Positions 1 through 8,950 of a stretch of DNA of 64,000 bases are shown here, one piece after another. The position numbers were made by a program, and so were the translations under genes. Under the pieces are notes generated by a model. The model did no database searches and had not been told where the DNA came from. It saw only the letters and a list, made by a program, of their open reading frames with translations. How positions within the stretch are numbered: position 1 is the stretch's first letter; every line of letters starts with the position of its first letter. Origin of the DNA: Sphaerochaeta globosa str. Buddy (GTDB lineage: Bacteria > Spirochaetota > Spirochaetia > Sphaerochaetales > Sphaerochaetaceae); assembly GCF_000190435.1 (NCBI RefSeq), contig NC_015152.1, positions 124,001 through 188,000 on the forward strand, read 5' to 3'.

Positions 1-1
1 A

Positions 2-178
2 GTCTTCGCAACACTCAAAGCCGCTCTGTGGGGCACAACTAGTGATTGGTGCCTCCGAATCACCAGAACCGTAGGCGATGCCAATGGAACAGCGATTGCT
101 GGTCTCACAAAAACATGGGATGATGCAGCTGCTTTGCAGGTGATCGATGATTTCGTGGGCCTATTGAGTTCAGACTAA
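2..178 (+). CDS. C-terminal end of an unrecognised protein (partial)
   Basis: Frame 2 is open from the window edge to a TAA at 176-178, while the other two plus frames meet stops early (near 40 and 140). The visible 58 residues include W, C and an acidic end (IDDFVGLLSSD). I do not recognise the family. A hairpin that can act as terminator follows 18 bases later, which supports this being the true 3' end of a gene lying mostly outside the window. Confidence 0.5.
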   Translation, partial: VFATLKAALWGTTSDWCLRITRTVGDANGTAIAGLTKTWDDAAALQVIDDFVGLLSSD

Positions 179-196
179 AATCCAATCAAATGAGAA

Positions 197-228
197 ACAC
201 CCGTCTTCCTAGTAAGGAAAACGGGTGT
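197..228. terminator. Bidirectional hairpin between the left-edge gene and tRNA-Ala
   Basis: The arms ACACCCGT and ACGGGTGT, plus inner TTCC/GGAA, form a stem of about 12 pairs. It sits between a plus-strand gene end and a minus-strand tRNA end. T-rich sequence follows on the minus strand (TTTCTCATTT), so it most likely terminates the tRNA transcript and may serve both directions. Confidence 0.6.
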
Positions 229-231
229 CAC

Positions 232-304
232 TGGAGCCAAAGGGACTCGAACCCTCCACCTACTGATTGCGAACCAGTCGCTCTACCAGATGAGCTATGG
301 CCCC
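232..304 (-). tRNA. tRNA-Ala (anticodon CGC)
   Basis: The reverse complement folds as a 73-nt cloverleaf. The acceptor stem GGGGCCA/TGGCTCC contains the G3-T70 wobble pair that is the alanine identity element. It has a standard D arm, an anticodon stem ACTGG/TCAGT with loop TTCGCAA (anticodon CGC, reads GCG), and a T arm GAGGG-TTCGAGT-CCCTT. CCA is not encoded. It lies 41 bases beyond the end of pyrG on the same strand. Confidence 0.92.
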
Positions 305-345
305 CAGATTTGCATACACAAACCTACTGCAGAGCGGCAAAACTG

Positions 346-1950
346 TCAACTCGTAAGGCCTAACGAAGAAGCAATGAAGAGGCTGAAAAGCGGGTGGGGC
401 CTATTCGGACGGCTCTTGAACTCCGGATGGTACTGCACTCCCACAAAGAATGGATTGTCCGCCAGCTCAACTGCCTCGACCAGTGTCCCATCAGGGCTGG
501 TGCCACTGATGATCAAGCCTTTCTCAATAAGTTCCTGACGGAAATCATTGTTGAACTCATAGCGGTGGCGGTGCCGCTCCGCAATAATCCTTTGACCCTT
601 ATACGCCTTGCTCATGTTGGTGTTATCAGAAATTACACACGGATAGGTACCCAGCCGCATGGTTCCCCCCTTGGGAATATTTCCCCGTTGGTCGGGCATC
701 AGGGCAATGACCGGATGCTGGGAGTCGGGATTGAACTCACTGGAGTGGGCATCCGCATAGCCAAGTATGCTGCGTGCATACTCAATGACGGCAATCTGCA
801 TACCGAGGCAAATCCCGAGGTAGGGAACCTTGTGCTCCCTGGCATAGCGGGCGGCCAAAATTTTGCCTTCGATTCCCCTGTCCCCGAAGCCGCCGGGAAC
901 CAGGATTCCATCGGCCTGTGAAAGAAGTTGGTCTACTGAACCCTCGGTTACCTGCTCGCTGTCTATCCAGTCGATCTGCACCTGGGATCCCAAAGCCCAA
1001 GATGCATGCTTGAGTGCTTCCATTACAGAAAGGTAGGCATCGTGGAGTTGGATGTACTTGCCGACCAGGGCGATGCGTACATGCTTTTGCGCTGCCTTGA
1101 TTGTACTGAGCATCGCCTCCCATTCGCCAAGTTCCGGTTCCTTGGTCGTGAGGTTGAGCTCCCTGCAGACAATGGTGTCCAGCTGTTCTTCGTGCAGCAT
1201 CAAGGGCGCCTCATAGAGCACCGGTACTGTCCTGTTCTCGATGACACAGTCCCGCTTCACATTGCAAAAGAGGGCGATCTTGTCTTTGATGCTCTCTTCC
1301 AGGATCTCATCGGAACGAGTGACAATGATATCGGGGAAAATCCCGGAGGCCATCAGCTCCTTGACCGAGTGCTGGGTGGGCTTGCTCTTATGCTCGGCAC
1401 TGCTCTTTAAAAAGGGAACCAGAGTGACATGAATGAAGAGGCAGTTGGTACGGCCTACTTCATGACCGATCTGCCTGATCGCCTCCAGAAAGGGTTGGCT
1501 CTCAATATCGCCGGTGGTTCCCCCGATTTCGGTAATCACCACATCGGCTTCAGTTTTCTTGGCCAGTGAATAAATGGCCTCCTTGATCTCGCCGGTCACA
1601 TGGGGGATGATCTGTACCGTTGAACCGAGGTAGGCACCGCTGCGCTCCTTGGTAAGCACATTCCAGTAGACCCTTCCGCTGGTCAGGTTGGAGAACTTGT
1701 TCAAGTCTTCGTCGATGAACCGTTCGTAGTGACCCAGATCGAGGTCGGTCTCCGAGCCATCCTCGGTAACAAACACCTCCCCGTGCTGATAGGGGCTCAT
1801 CGTTCCCGGATCCACATTCATGTAGGGATCGAGCTTCTGTGCAGCGATTTTCAGTCCCCTTGCCTTGAGCAGCCTCCCCAATGAAGCTGCGGTTATTCCT
1901 TTGCCAAGGCCCGAAACGACCCCGCCAGTCACAAATACATGTTTGGCCAT
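346..1950 (-). CDS. pyrG: CTP synthase
   Basis: Makes CTP from UTP, ATP and glutamine; cytosolic. The 534-residue product matches the usual length. The N-terminal amidoligase domain carries the P-loop S13-GLGKG and the [14 protein letters not shown] substrate segment. The C-terminal class-I amidotransferase domain has the PGGFGDRG oxyanion strand, the GICLGMQ nucleophile Cys (around residue 385) and the HPEF His-Glu pair. I chose the ATG at 1950 because GAGGAG precedes it by 8 bases and the product then begins [10 protein letters not shown]; an in-frame start five codons upstream lacks a site. It is the last gene of the nitrogen operon, 20 bases after the ANTAR gene, which fits its use of glutamine. 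Confidence 0.97.
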   Translation of the reverse strand: MAKHVFVTGGVVSGLGKGITAASLGRLLKARGLKIAAQKLDPYMNVDPGTMSPYQHGEVFVTEDGSETDLDLGHYERFIDEDLNKFSNLTSGRVYWNVLTKERSGAYLGSTVQIIPHVTGEIKEAIYSLAKKTEADVVITEIGGTTGDIESQPFLEAIRQIGHEVGRTNCLFIHVTLVPFLKSSAEHKSKPTQHSVKELMASGIFPDIIVTRSDEILEESIKDKIALFCNVKRDCVIENRTVPVLYEAPLMLHEEQLDTIVCRELNLTTKEPELGEWEAMLSTIKAAQKHVRIALVGKYIQLHDAYLSVMEALKHASWALGSQVQIDWIDSEQVTEGSVDQLLSQADGILVPGGFGDRGIEGKILAARYAREHKVPYLGICLGMQIAVIEYARSILGYADAHSSEFNPDSQHPVIALMPDQRGNIPKGGTMRLGTYPCVISDNTNMSKAYKGQRIIAERHRHRYEFNNDFRQELIEKGLIISGTSPDGTLVEAVELADNPFFVGVQYHPEFKSRPNRPHPLFSLFIASSLGLTS

Positions 1951-1970
1951 ATGCTCACTCCTCATGGTAT

Positions 1971-2540
1971 TTACATTTCGTACGTTTTCAAAATCAACGA
2001 GGCAACGTCATATCTGCTCTTGCGCAAATCCATTGCCTGTTTCTCTATATGTCTATGTGCTTGGGTTTCATCCATGCCAAGGTTTTCGATCAAGGCCCAT
2101 TTTGCCCGGTCGATGAGCTTGATCTCCTCAATCTTGCGATGGAGTTTTTCATTCTCGTTATGCATCGCTCCTAAACGCTTTCGCATAGACATGCCAAGAC
2201 TCAGGGCCTGAAAGAACATCTGCCGGATGACCGGCTTGGAAACAACCAGGATTCCTTGGTTGGAGTATAATGCCTGTTCCTGTTCAAAATATTCGGCTTT
2301 CACCACCAGAATCGAGGTGGCAAGACTCTGCTGGGTAACCATGACGGCAAGCTCTTCGCCGGATTCATCACCCAGCGGGGCATTGACGAGTACCAGATCC
2401 AGCTCGGAGTCAAGAATGATGCGTCTGGCCTGGGATGCGCTTTGGCATTTTGTGATGTCGACTCGACCCTCATGCTCTTCGATGAGGTTGCAAAGGGATT
2501 CACATCCCTTTTCTGTCGACGAAACCACTAGAACGCGCAT
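1971..2540 (-). CDS. ANTAR-domain RNA-binding response regulator with degenerate receiver
   Basis: A protein of 189 residues. Residues 1-120 have a receiver-like fold, but the acidic pair of strand 1 is replaced (VLVVSSTE), the phospho-acceptor Asp position reads VLVNAPL, and the Thr/Ser position is Lys; only the KP lysine remains. Phosphorylation is therefore unlikely. A short coiled coil ([16 protein letters not shown]) leads into an ANTAR three-helix domain (about 130-187) with the typical [20 protein letters not shown] core. ANTAR proteins bind tandem hexaloop hairpins in leader RNA and prevent termination. It lies between glnA (12 bases) and pyrG. The ATG at 2540 has GGAGG 7 bases upstream. 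The targets are probably the terminators at 8893-8950 and 9267-9312 (inference). Confidence 0.9.
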   Translation of the reverse strand: MRVLVVSSTEKGCESLCNLIEEHEGRVDITKCQSASQARRIILDSELDLVLVNAPLGDESGEELAVMVTQQSLATSILVVKAEYFEQEQALYSNQGILVVSKPVIRQMFFQALSLGMSMRKRLGAMHNENEKLHRKIEEIKLIDRAKWALIENLGMDETQAHRHIEKQAMDLRKSRYDVASLILKTYEM

Positions 2541-2552
2541 CACGTTTCCTCC

Positions 2553-3833
2553 CTAGGTAGTCATGAAGTAGGGGATGCGGCTTGCCAGGTGTTTGTCGCC
2601 TGCATCCTCGTACGCACGCCAGTCGGCGAGCTTGGCCTCCAAGAAATATTCGAGCAGACGCTTGGGAATAATGGAAGAGACAAACTCGCTGTTCTTTGCC
2701 AGTTCAATTGCATCGATGAGTGACGGAGGCAGGGTTTTTCCACACTGCTTCTGGTAGGCCGATCCGATATACTCCTCATCGGATACCATATGATTCTGAA
2801 TCCCTTCCAAGGCTGCATTGAGCAGCAAGGTTATGGCAAGGTAAGGATTGCAGGCAGGGTCGGCCGAACGCACCTCGATTCTTCGGTATTCGCCGGTGGT
2901 TTGGGGAAGCCGTATCAACAGCGAGCGGTTTGCCCTCCCCCAACCGATATACCGGGGAGCTTCGAAGCAGCCCAGCCTTTCATAGGAGTTGACCAACGGA
3001 TTTAGGAACAGGGAAATCTCGTTGATACGATTGAGAATACCGGCTGTCATCTGCTGTTCGAGGATTTTGCTTTGCTGACCTTCATGGGTGATGGAAAGGT
3101 TGATATGCAGCCCGCTACCGCTTTCCTGTGCCAAGGGTTTCGGCAGGAAAGAAGCAAATAGTCCGCTTCTGTCGGCAATGGTCTTCACTACCGATTTGAA
3201 GGTGATGAAGTTGTCGGCCGCTTCCAACGGAGAGCCGTACTTGAAATCGATCTCATGCTGGCCCGGGCCTGACTCATGGTGGCTGCGCTCGGTATAGAAA
3301 CCCATCTGTTCCAGCGTCAAGCAGATTTCCCGCCTGACGTTCTCGCCCTTATCCAGGGGGGCGACATCGAGATAGCTACCCCTGTCCATCGGCCGATAGG
3401 TGGGCAGCCCCTCCTCATCAAGCTTGAATAGGTAGAATTCACACTCGGGTCCGACGCCGAATTTGTATCCCAGGAGGGCTGCTTTCTGTACAGTCTCTGC
3501 AAGCAGTGATCGTCCATCCCCCTCGAAAGGAGTACCGTCGGGACGCTTGATGGAGCAGAAAAAGCGAACCACCCGGCCTTGGGCGGGTCTCCAAGGAAGA
3601 ATTGAGAGCGTGGAAGCGTCGGGGAAAAGGAGTAAGTCACTCTCGTCCACCTGCAGAAAACCCTTCACAGCCGATGCATCGAACGAAATGCCACTGCTGA
3701 AAGCCCGATCAAGCTCATCGGCTGAAATGGAAATATTCTTGATCTGCCCGAAGATATCGCAGAAGACCAGACGTACAAACCGTACATCTTGTTCCTTGAT
3801 GAAGGCCATCACTTCACTATGGGTATTGGTCAT
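2553..3833 (-). CDS. glnA: Glutamine synthetase, type I
   Basis: Condenses ammonia with glutamate using ATP. The 426-residue product is close to the short GSI-alpha type found in clostridia and similar bacteria. It shows the beta-grasp N-domain (VRFVRLVFCDIFGQIK), the PEGFE-like metal region (GVGPECEFYLF), the ESGPGQHEIDF motif, the GSGLHINLS ATP region and RIEVRSADPACNPYLA near the C-terminus. No clear adenylylation-loop Tyr motif (NLYDLP) is visible, so control is more likely by transcription or feedback. The ATG at 3833 follows GGGAGG; longer in-frame extensions have no ribosome site. It is the second glutamine synthetase in the window, alongside type III glnN. Confidence 0.96.
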   Translation of the reverse strand: MTNTHSEVMAFIKEQDVRFVRLVFCDIFGQIKNISISADELDRAFSSGISFDASAVKGFLQVDESDLLLFPDASTLSILPWRPAQGRVVRFFCSIKRPDGTPFEGDGRSLLAETVQKAALLGYKFGVGPECEFYLFKLDEEGLPTYRPMDRGSYLDVAPLDKGENVRREICLTLEQMGFYTERSHHESGPGQHEIDFKYGSPLEAADNFITFKSVVKTIADRSGLFASFLPKPLAQESGSGLHINLSITHEGQQSKILEQQMTAGILNRINEISLFLNPLVNSYERLGCFEAPRYIGWGRANRSLLIRLPQTTGEYRRIEVRSADPACNPYLAITLLLNAALEGIQNHMVSDEEYIGSAYQKQCGKTLPPSLIDAIELAKNSEFVSSIIPKRLLEYFLEAKLADWRAYEDAGDKHLASRIPYFMTT

Positions 3834-3849
3834 CCGTAACCTCCCTCTT

Positions 3850-4575
3850 TCAAACATGGGTGTATAGCATCCGATAGGGTGTAGCAGAGTTTGCCTGCAG
3901 CACAAAGAAATGTGAATCAAGCAACTGCTGCTTGTCAAAGGAAAAAATCGTGCAATATTCATCGAGGAGACTGCTCAGAATCTCTTTGTCATCCGCTGTT
4001 GCATCCCGTGAGGCAACCTGTGGCGGCAAGCTCACCGGAAGTGTATCACAGCGCAGATACATTATTCCACCGTGCATGCCCGTCCCACAGAAATATCCCA
4101 CCGGAGGTTTGCCCTCCTGATTGCGCCCGAGCACAATAATCGTTCCACCTGCCTGATACTCACCTAAAAAGCTTCCGGCTCGGTCGCCGATGATGAGAAG
4201 CGGCTGCTTCTGCTGGTATGCTTTCATATGAATGCCCGAGCGATAGCCCGAACTGTCTCGGATATAGATGCAGCCTCCGCGCATCGCATACCCCGTTCCG
4301 TCGCCGCACGATCCATGAATGATGATTTTCCCCTCATTCATGGTATCGCCGGTGGCATCCTGGCCGTTGCCGTGGACGGTAATGGTCCCCCCATCGAGGA
4401 AGCATCCAAGAGCGTTGCCTGCCGTTCCCTTGATGAACAGCTCCTTATCCGAAAGAGCAGAACCGATATAGCGCTGCCCTTGTACCTGTTCGAGGGTGAT
4501 TTGGTCGTCCTCAATGGCCCTGATAGCTTTGTTCAGGGCTTCGTATTCCATAAAACCTGCCGTAAGGCTTGTCAT
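3850..4575 (-). CDS. Glutamate synthase GXGXG-domain subunit (GltB C-terminal part)
   Basis: The 241-residue product matches the right-handed beta-helix domain that ends the large subunit of bacterial glutamate synthase, here a separate gene as in archaea. Repeated G-x-x-G turns are visible (GGTITVHGNGQDATGDTM, GGCIYIRDSSGYRSGI). It is thought to be structural, supporting the ammonia tunnel between amidotransferase and FMN sites. A short alpha-helical tail follows. The ATG overlaps the upstream stop by 4 bases (ATGA), so translation is coupled. AGGAGG lies 7 bases before the start, whereas the 54-codon upstream extension has no support. glnA follows after 16 bases. Confidence 0.9.
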   Translation of the reverse strand: MTSLTAGFMEYEALNKAIRAIEDDQITLEQVQGQRYIGSALSDKELFIKGTAGNALGCFLDGGTITVHGNGQDATGDTMNEGKIIIHGSCGDGTGYAMRGGCIYIRDSSGYRSGIHMKAYQQKQPLLIIGDRAGSFLGEYQAGGTIIVLGRNQEGKPPVGYFCGTGMHGGIMYLRCDTLPVSLPPQVASRDATADDKEILSSLLDEYCTIFSFDKQQLLDSHFFVLQANSATPYRMLYTHV

Positions 4576-5804
4576 ACTGGACCTCCTAGGTGCTGTTGTC
4601 GGACAGTTTTTGCAAAGGCCATTAAGAGGGGTTCCTCGCAAATGAGGTCGAAATCGAGTGAATCGAGGTCGACTTGGTTTCGTAGTATGGATGTATAAAT
4701 ACCAGCACGATGGATTGCATCCCCTGAGAGAATGCAACCAACCAAGTGGTTGTCCTTGACGAATAGTCGCTTGTACCCATTCTTGCAGGCAATGAGGTGT
4801 GACTCTCCCTCATACCGGCCAACGGTTATGAGGTGGAGACCGCATAGCGAAAGGGAATTCATGGCAACGGCCTTGGTAAAGCTGGCCTCGCCTCCAGCCA
4901 TGTTCGTTCCTGCAGTCTCTCCTTGCAAATAGGCATTGGGAAGCAATGCCAACACAGCTTTTTGCCCCCCTATCATCTCAGTGCCTTCAGTACAGTCTCC
5001 TGCGGCATACATATCAGGCTCGCTGGTCCTGCCTCCCTCGTCGATGAGTATGCCCCGATTGGTTTGTAGTCCTGCCTCTTTTGCAAGCTTTATGTTGGCC
5101 CGCACCCCGACCGCGATCACCAGCAAATCGAAGCCGATGGCATGGCCGCTCTCTAAGAGAGCCTCGTTGGCAGTACACTCACGAATGCTATCGCCCAAGT
5201 AGAACCGAAGGCCCTGGCTCTGGAGATGCTCACGCACCAAGAGCGAGCATTGTTCATCGAGTACACTTGGAAGGACACGACTTGCCATATCCACTACGCT
5301 TACCGAATGTACCTTGTCAAGAATGCCCTCGGCACACTTCAAGCCGATAAGGCCGGCTCCGAGAATGAGCACCCGGCTATCAGGCCTGAGGTGGGATTGC
5401 AGACGTTTTGCTTCATCAAGGGTGAGAAAGGTAAACCAGTTTTTCACTTCCCCCAAACCCTTGATCGGAGGAATGAAGGGGGAGGAACCGGTTGCCAAAA
5501 GCAGTTTGTCGTAGGCAATGCTCATTCCCGATTCCAAGGCAACCGTTTTCGACGCTTTGTCGATGCTTGCAGCACATGAACCCTGCAGTACCGTAACCTT
5601 GTTTTCCTCGTAAAAGGCTTGGTTGCGATAGGTCATACGGTTCTCGTCGGTTTTTCCTTGCAGAAGGTAGGATATGAGAGGTCTGCTGTAACAGAGGTGG
5701 TTTTCCTCCCCGATGACGGTGATCCGACTCTCGCGGTCGAGGGTTCTGATTGCCTCAATACAGGCTGTGCTGGCTATGGAGTTACCGATCATTACATAGT
5801 GCAT
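4572..5804 (-). CDS. FAD/NAD(P)-dependent oxidoreductase of the glutamate synthase operon
   Basis: A flavoprotein of 410 residues related to rubredoxin/nitrite reductase oxidoreductases. It has an N-terminal FAD-binding strand (HYVMIGNSIAS), a mid-protein NAD(P)-binding GxGxxG (ILGAGLIGLKCAEG, about residue 150) and the second FAD motif DMYAAGDCTE near residue 275. Its place between the ferredoxin and the GXGXG gene suggests it passes electrons from NAD(P)H through the ferredoxin to the FMN/Fe-S core, replacing the usual GltD subunit (inference). The ATG at 5804 has GAGGAG 7 bases upstream and follows the ferredoxin stop with almost no gap. Confidence 0.9.
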   Translation of the reverse strand: MHYVMIGNSIASTACIEAIRTLDRESRITVIGEENHLCYSRPLISYLLQGKTDENRMTYRNQAFYEENKVTVLQGSCAASIDKASKTVALESGMSIAYDKLLLATGSSPFIPPIKGLGEVKNWFTFLTLDEAKRLQSHLRPDSRVLILGAGLIGLKCAEGILDKVHSVSVVDMASRVLPSVLDEQCSLLVREHLQSQGLRFYLGDSIRECTANEALLESGHAIGFDLLVIAVGVRANIKLAKEAGLQTNRGILIDEGGRTSEPDMYAAGDCTEGTEMIGGQKAVLALLPNAYLQGETAGTNMAGGEASFTKAVAMNSLSLCGLHLITVGRYEGESHLIACKNGYKRLFVKDNHLVGCILSGDAIHRAGIYTSILRNQVDLDSLDFDLICEEPLLMAFAKTVRQQHLGGPV

Positions 5805-5805
5805 A

Positions 5806-6234
5806 TCAACGCTCCTCAAAGACGATGGCCTTGTTCGGGCACCCTTGGATGCAGGCCGGCTGCTCTTGGGAATTGGTGGTGCAGAGCTCGCACTTCTGCA
5901 TGACTCCCTCGGTGCTGGGCATCAAGGCTCCGTAGGGGCACGCCATGATGCAGGAATAGCAGAGGACGCAGCGACTCTGGTCGATGACAATCACCCCGTC
6001 CTTGCTGGTAATAGCTCCTGCGATGCAACTCTTTACACAAAGCGGCTCGGTGCAATGGCGGCAGTTGACGGCAAAACTGATGGTTCCCTTCTGCTCGACG
6101 GTGATGCGCGACCTGATTTGTTTGTCCTTCAGCGCCTTGACCATGTCCTTGATACCCGAGTTGGCATAGGCACAGTAGTACTCGCACAGATGACAGCCGA
6201 GGCACCACATTTCATTGACATAGATGCGTTTCAT
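5806..6234 (-). CDS. Polyferredoxin-type 4Fe-4S electron carrier
   Basis: A 142-residue soluble protein of the HycB/DmsB-like class. Four cysteine clusters are visible: CLGCHLCEYYC near the start, CRHCTEPLCVKSC, CVLCYSCIMACP, and a final CELC...ACIQGCP. That is enough for up to four [4Fe-4S] centres. It sits between the FMN core gene (11 bases upstream) and the FAD oxidoreductase gene, so it most likely links the two as an electron-transfer subunit of the glutamate synthase complex. Hydrogenase or oxidoreductase partners are absent nearby, which argues against other roles. Confidence 0.9.
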   Translation of the reverse strand: MKRIYVNEMWCLGCHLCEYYCAYANSGIKDMVKALKDKQIRSRITVEQKGTISFAVNCRHCTEPLCVKSCIAGAITSKDGVIVIDQSRCVLCYSCIMACPYGALMPSTEGVMQKCELCTTNSQEQPACIQGCPNKAIVFEER

Positions 6235-6245
6235 GGTAAGTCCTC

Positions 6246-7751
6246 CTACTGTCCGGCATGTGAGATGCCCAGAATTTTCAATTCCGTCTCATTCAGCCCG
6301 ATACCCCGAAGCATCAAGCGGTTTCCGCGCAACGCCTCGATGCTGTTTATCCCCATTCCTCCCATCATCTCCTTGATTTCATGGTTCCAGGCTGTGATGA
6401 GGTTGACCAAGTGCTGGCTGCCCACGTCAGGATTCAGACGTTTGACCAACTCGGGATTCTGGGTTGCGATACCCCAGTTGCACTTGCCGCTGTGGCAGGT
6501 TCGGCACAGGTGGCAACCCAGGGCAACCAAGGCACTGGTTGCAATGTAAACGGCATCGGCACCGAGGGCGATGGCTTTGATGACATCGCTGCTGCTGCGG
6601 ATCGAACCACCGACAACCAGACTCACATTGCCTCTGATACCTTCCTGGCGAAGCCGTTGGTCGACGCTGGCCAATGCCAGTTCGATGGGAATACCCACAT
6701 TGTCGCGGATACGCAGGGGAGCGGCTCCCGTGCCTCCACGGAACCCGTCGATGGCAATGATGTCTGCACCGCTTCTGGCAATACCGCTGGCGATGGCGGA
6801 AATGTTGTGTACCGCCGCTACCTTTACGATAATCGGTTTGGTATAACGGGTCGCCTCCTTGAGGGCATAGACAAGCTGCCTGAGGTCCTCGATGGAGTAG
6901 ATGTCGTGGTGGGGGGCAGGGCTGATTGCATCAGCATAGAGGGGGATCATGCGTGTGGCAGAGATATCCTCCCCGATTTTCGATCCGGGCAAGTGGCCTC
7001 CGATACCCGGTTTCGCCCCTTGTCCCATTTTAATCTCGATGGCTGCACCAGCATTCAGGTAGTCGGGATGCACCCCGAATCGCCCGGAGGCAACCTGGAC
7101 GATGGTATGCTTGCCATAGTGATAGAAGTCCTTGTGCAAGCCCCCCTCTCCGGTGTTGTAGAAGGTGCCAAGTTCGGAGGCGGCAATGGCCAGACTCTTG
7201 TGGGCATTGTACGAGATTGAGCCGTAGGACATGGCGCTGAACATGATCGGGATGTCCATTTTCAGTTGGCCGGTTGTATTGGTGATGATACGGCCCTCAC
7301 TGTCCCTCTCAATTTTTGAGTTCTTCTTTCCCAAATAGGTCCGAGTTTCCATTGGCTCGCGAAGCGGGTCGATGGAAGGGTTTGTCACTTGGCTGGCATT
7401 GATCAGCATCTTGTCCCAATACACCGGATAATCCTTGGGAGTCCCCATGGATGCGAGCAGAACCCCGCCGGTTTGGGCTTGGCGGTAGATGTCCTCGATC
7501 ACCTCGGTCTTCCAGTTGGCATTCTCCTTGAAGGTATGGTCGGTCTTCACAATCTTCAGGGCGCGGGTGGGGCACAACGAGACACAGCGATGACAGTTCA
7601 CACACAGTGATTCATCGGCTGTCATGCGTCCCTTTTCTGCGTCGTAGTGATGTACCAGATTGGCACACTGCCGCTCGCAAACCCGACAGGTGATGCACCT
7701 GTCCTGGTTGCGGATAATCTCAAAGGGCGGATACAGGTAGTTGATACCCAT
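6246..7751 (-). CDS. Glutamate synthase FMN/Fe-S core subunit (archaeal type)
   Basis: Forms glutamate from 2-oxoglutarate and ammonia. The 501 residues begin with a two-cluster ferredoxin segment (C19-x2-C-x2-C-x3-C and CVNCHRCVSLCP). The FMN-binding (beta/alpha)8 barrel follows, with signatures MFSAMSYGSIS, GQGAKPGIGGHLPG, AIDGFRGGTGAAP and LVVGGSIRSSSD. The 3Fe-4S cysteines CHLCRTCHSGKC come near the end. The start is ATG at 7751, behind AAGGAG, giving a 32-base overlap with the amidotransferase gene. Together with the genes on either side it makes up the three parts that are fused in ordinary GltB. Confidence 0.94.
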   Translation of the reverse strand: MGINYLYPPFEIIRNQDRCITCRVCERQCANLVHHYDAEKGRMTADESLCVNCHRCVSLCPTRALKIVKTDHTFKENANWKTEVIEDIYRQAQTGGVLLASMGTPKDYPVYWDKMLINASQVTNPSIDPLREPMETRTYLGKKNSKIERDSEGRIITNTTGQLKMDIPIMFSAMSYGSISYNAHKSLAIAASELGTFYNTGEGGLHKDFYHYGKHTIVQVASGRFGVHPDYLNAGAAIEIKMGQGAKPGIGGHLPGSKIGEDISATRMIPLYADAISPAPHHDIYSIEDLRQLVYALKEATRYTKPIIVKVAAVHNISAIASGIARSGADIIAIDGFRGGTGAAPLRIRDNVGIPIELALASVDQRLRQEGIRGNVSLVVGGSIRSSSDVIKAIALGADAVYIATSALVALGCHLCRTCHSGKCNWGIATQNPELVKRLNPDVGSQHLVNLITAWNHEIKEMMGGMGINSIEALRGNRLMLRGIGLNETELKILGISHAGQ

Positions 7752-8871
7752 GCTCTTCTCCTTCTTGTACGCTGTCCAAGGTGACGATGACCGCTTTTCC
7801 CCCACTGGGGTACCAAAGGCGGTCGGGATTGGGTTCTATGACCCGAATCGCTGCCTCTTCGCTGGCCAGATAGACCCGGCTGCCTTTTTCGGCGGCCACC
7901 AAGCTACGCAATTTAAGTCGGTCGTTGAGTGCCATCAGACCATTCTTAAACCCGAGGATAATCGAGAAGGGGCCGGTGATGAGCATGCTGGCAAAGGTAT
8001 TGCGCAGGTATGTGTACTCCGCTCGCTCCTTCTCATCCTTGCGTTCGATCGTCGACCAGAAGGGGGCTGCCAGAACGTGGGAGACCTCCTCAAGGGTGAG
8101 GCCCATCCTGCGGTGCAGGTAATCGATCATGTAGGTGATGACTTCAGTATCGGTCTGAAGCGTACAGGCATAGCCGTACATCTCTATATAGCGGCGGTTT
8201 GCATCGTAGCTGGAAATCTCCCCATTATGGACCACGCTGTAGGACAGCAGGCTGAAGGGGTGGCTGCCACCCCACCAACCAGGAGTGTTGGTGGGGTAGC
8301 GGCCGTGAACGGTCCAGCTATATCCTTCGTATTCATCGAGCATGTAGAACTCACCCACATCCTCGGGATACCCTACGGCTTTGAAGACTCCCATGTCCTT
8401 GCCCGAACTGAATACATAAGCCCCCTCGATCTCGCGATTGATACGGATGACACACCGGGCGGTATATTCATCCTCGTCCAACTGGCTGAAGGAGAGCTTG
8501 GTTGGAAGCGCTGTAACAAAATATCGCCAGATGAGGGGGACATCGGTAATGGCAGGGTGCTTCTTGGTGGGAATCTTGGAGAGGTTGATCAAGTCGAAGT
8601 GTTCTTCCAGAAAATCCTCGCATGCCCGTTTTGCTTCACTGGAGTAATAGAAAATGTGCAAGGCGGTATAGTCCTTGTACTCAGGATAGATTCCGTAACC
8701 TGCAAATCCTCCTCCCAGTCCATTGCTTCTGTCGTGCATGACCGAAATGGAGGTGATGGCATCCCGCGCCGAGAAGCGCTTGCCGCTGCGGTCGATGATG
8801 CCGCTGATTGCGCATCCACTGGGAATGCGGACCTCTCCTTCCAAAGGCATTTGCTGATGATAGCCGTCCAT
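7720..8871 (-). CDS. Glutamate synthase amidotransferase subunit (class II)
   Basis: Releases ammonia from glutamine for the FMN subunit. The product is 383 residues with the start set at ATG 8871, which has GGGGAG 8 bases upstream. The frame stays open to a GTG at 9000, but those codons run through a perfect terminator hairpin (8893-8950), so they are leader, not protein. The likely nucleophile is Cys20 in IPSGCAISG, which implies removal of a short propeptide. Other class-II signatures are HGRYPTN, YSVVHNGEISSYDANRRY and LQTDTEVI. It is the first gene of the operon that continues through glnA to pyrG. Confidence 0.9.
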   Translation of the reverse strand: MDGYHQQMPLEGEVRIPSGCAISGIIDRSGKRFSARDAITSISVMHDRSNGLGGGFAGYGIYPEYKDYTALHIFYYSSEAKRACEDFLEEHFDLINLSKIPTKKHPAITDVPLIWRYFVTALPTKLSFSQLDEDEYTARCVIRINREIEGAYVFSSGKDMGVFKAVGYPEDVGEFYMLDEYEGYSWTVHGRYPTNTPGWWGGSHPFSLLSYSVVHNGEISSYDANRRYIEMYGYACTLQTDTEVITYMIDYLHRRMGLTLEEVSHVLAAPFWSTIERKDEKERAEYTYLRNTFASMLITGPFSIILGFKNGLMALNDRLKLRSLVAAEKGSRVYLASEEAAIRVIEPNPDRLWYPSGGKAVIVTLDSVQEGEEHGYQLPVSAL

Positions 8872-8892
8872 GGTGTGTACTCCCCGGGCATG

Positions 8893-8950
8893 AAAAAAGG
8901 CGTCCACCATCGATAGCTTATCCATGAAGCTACCGTTGGTGGACGCCTTT
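8893..8950 (-). terminator. Leader terminator (putative attenuator) before the glutamate synthase operon
   Basis: Read on the minus strand: arm AAAGGCGTCCACCA, inner arms TAGCTT/AAGCTA, closing arm TGGTGGACGCC, then six T. The 11-base outer arms (8899-8909 and 8937-8947) are perfectly complementary. It ends 22 bases before the start codon at 8871, so every transcript of the operon must read through it. With an ANTAR antiterminator encoded in the same operon, this is a likely control point. I could not confidently place the tandem hexaloop hairpins upstream of it; a weak candidate is TGCC-gTAGAACa-GGCA near 9028-9043. Confidence 0.85.

Noticed and set aside
7741-8916. 391-codon plus-strand frame opposite the glutamate synthase genes
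   Set aside because: Lies wholly antisense to two well-supported genes, has no ribosome site, and its translation resembles no protein; a shadow of high-GC third positions.
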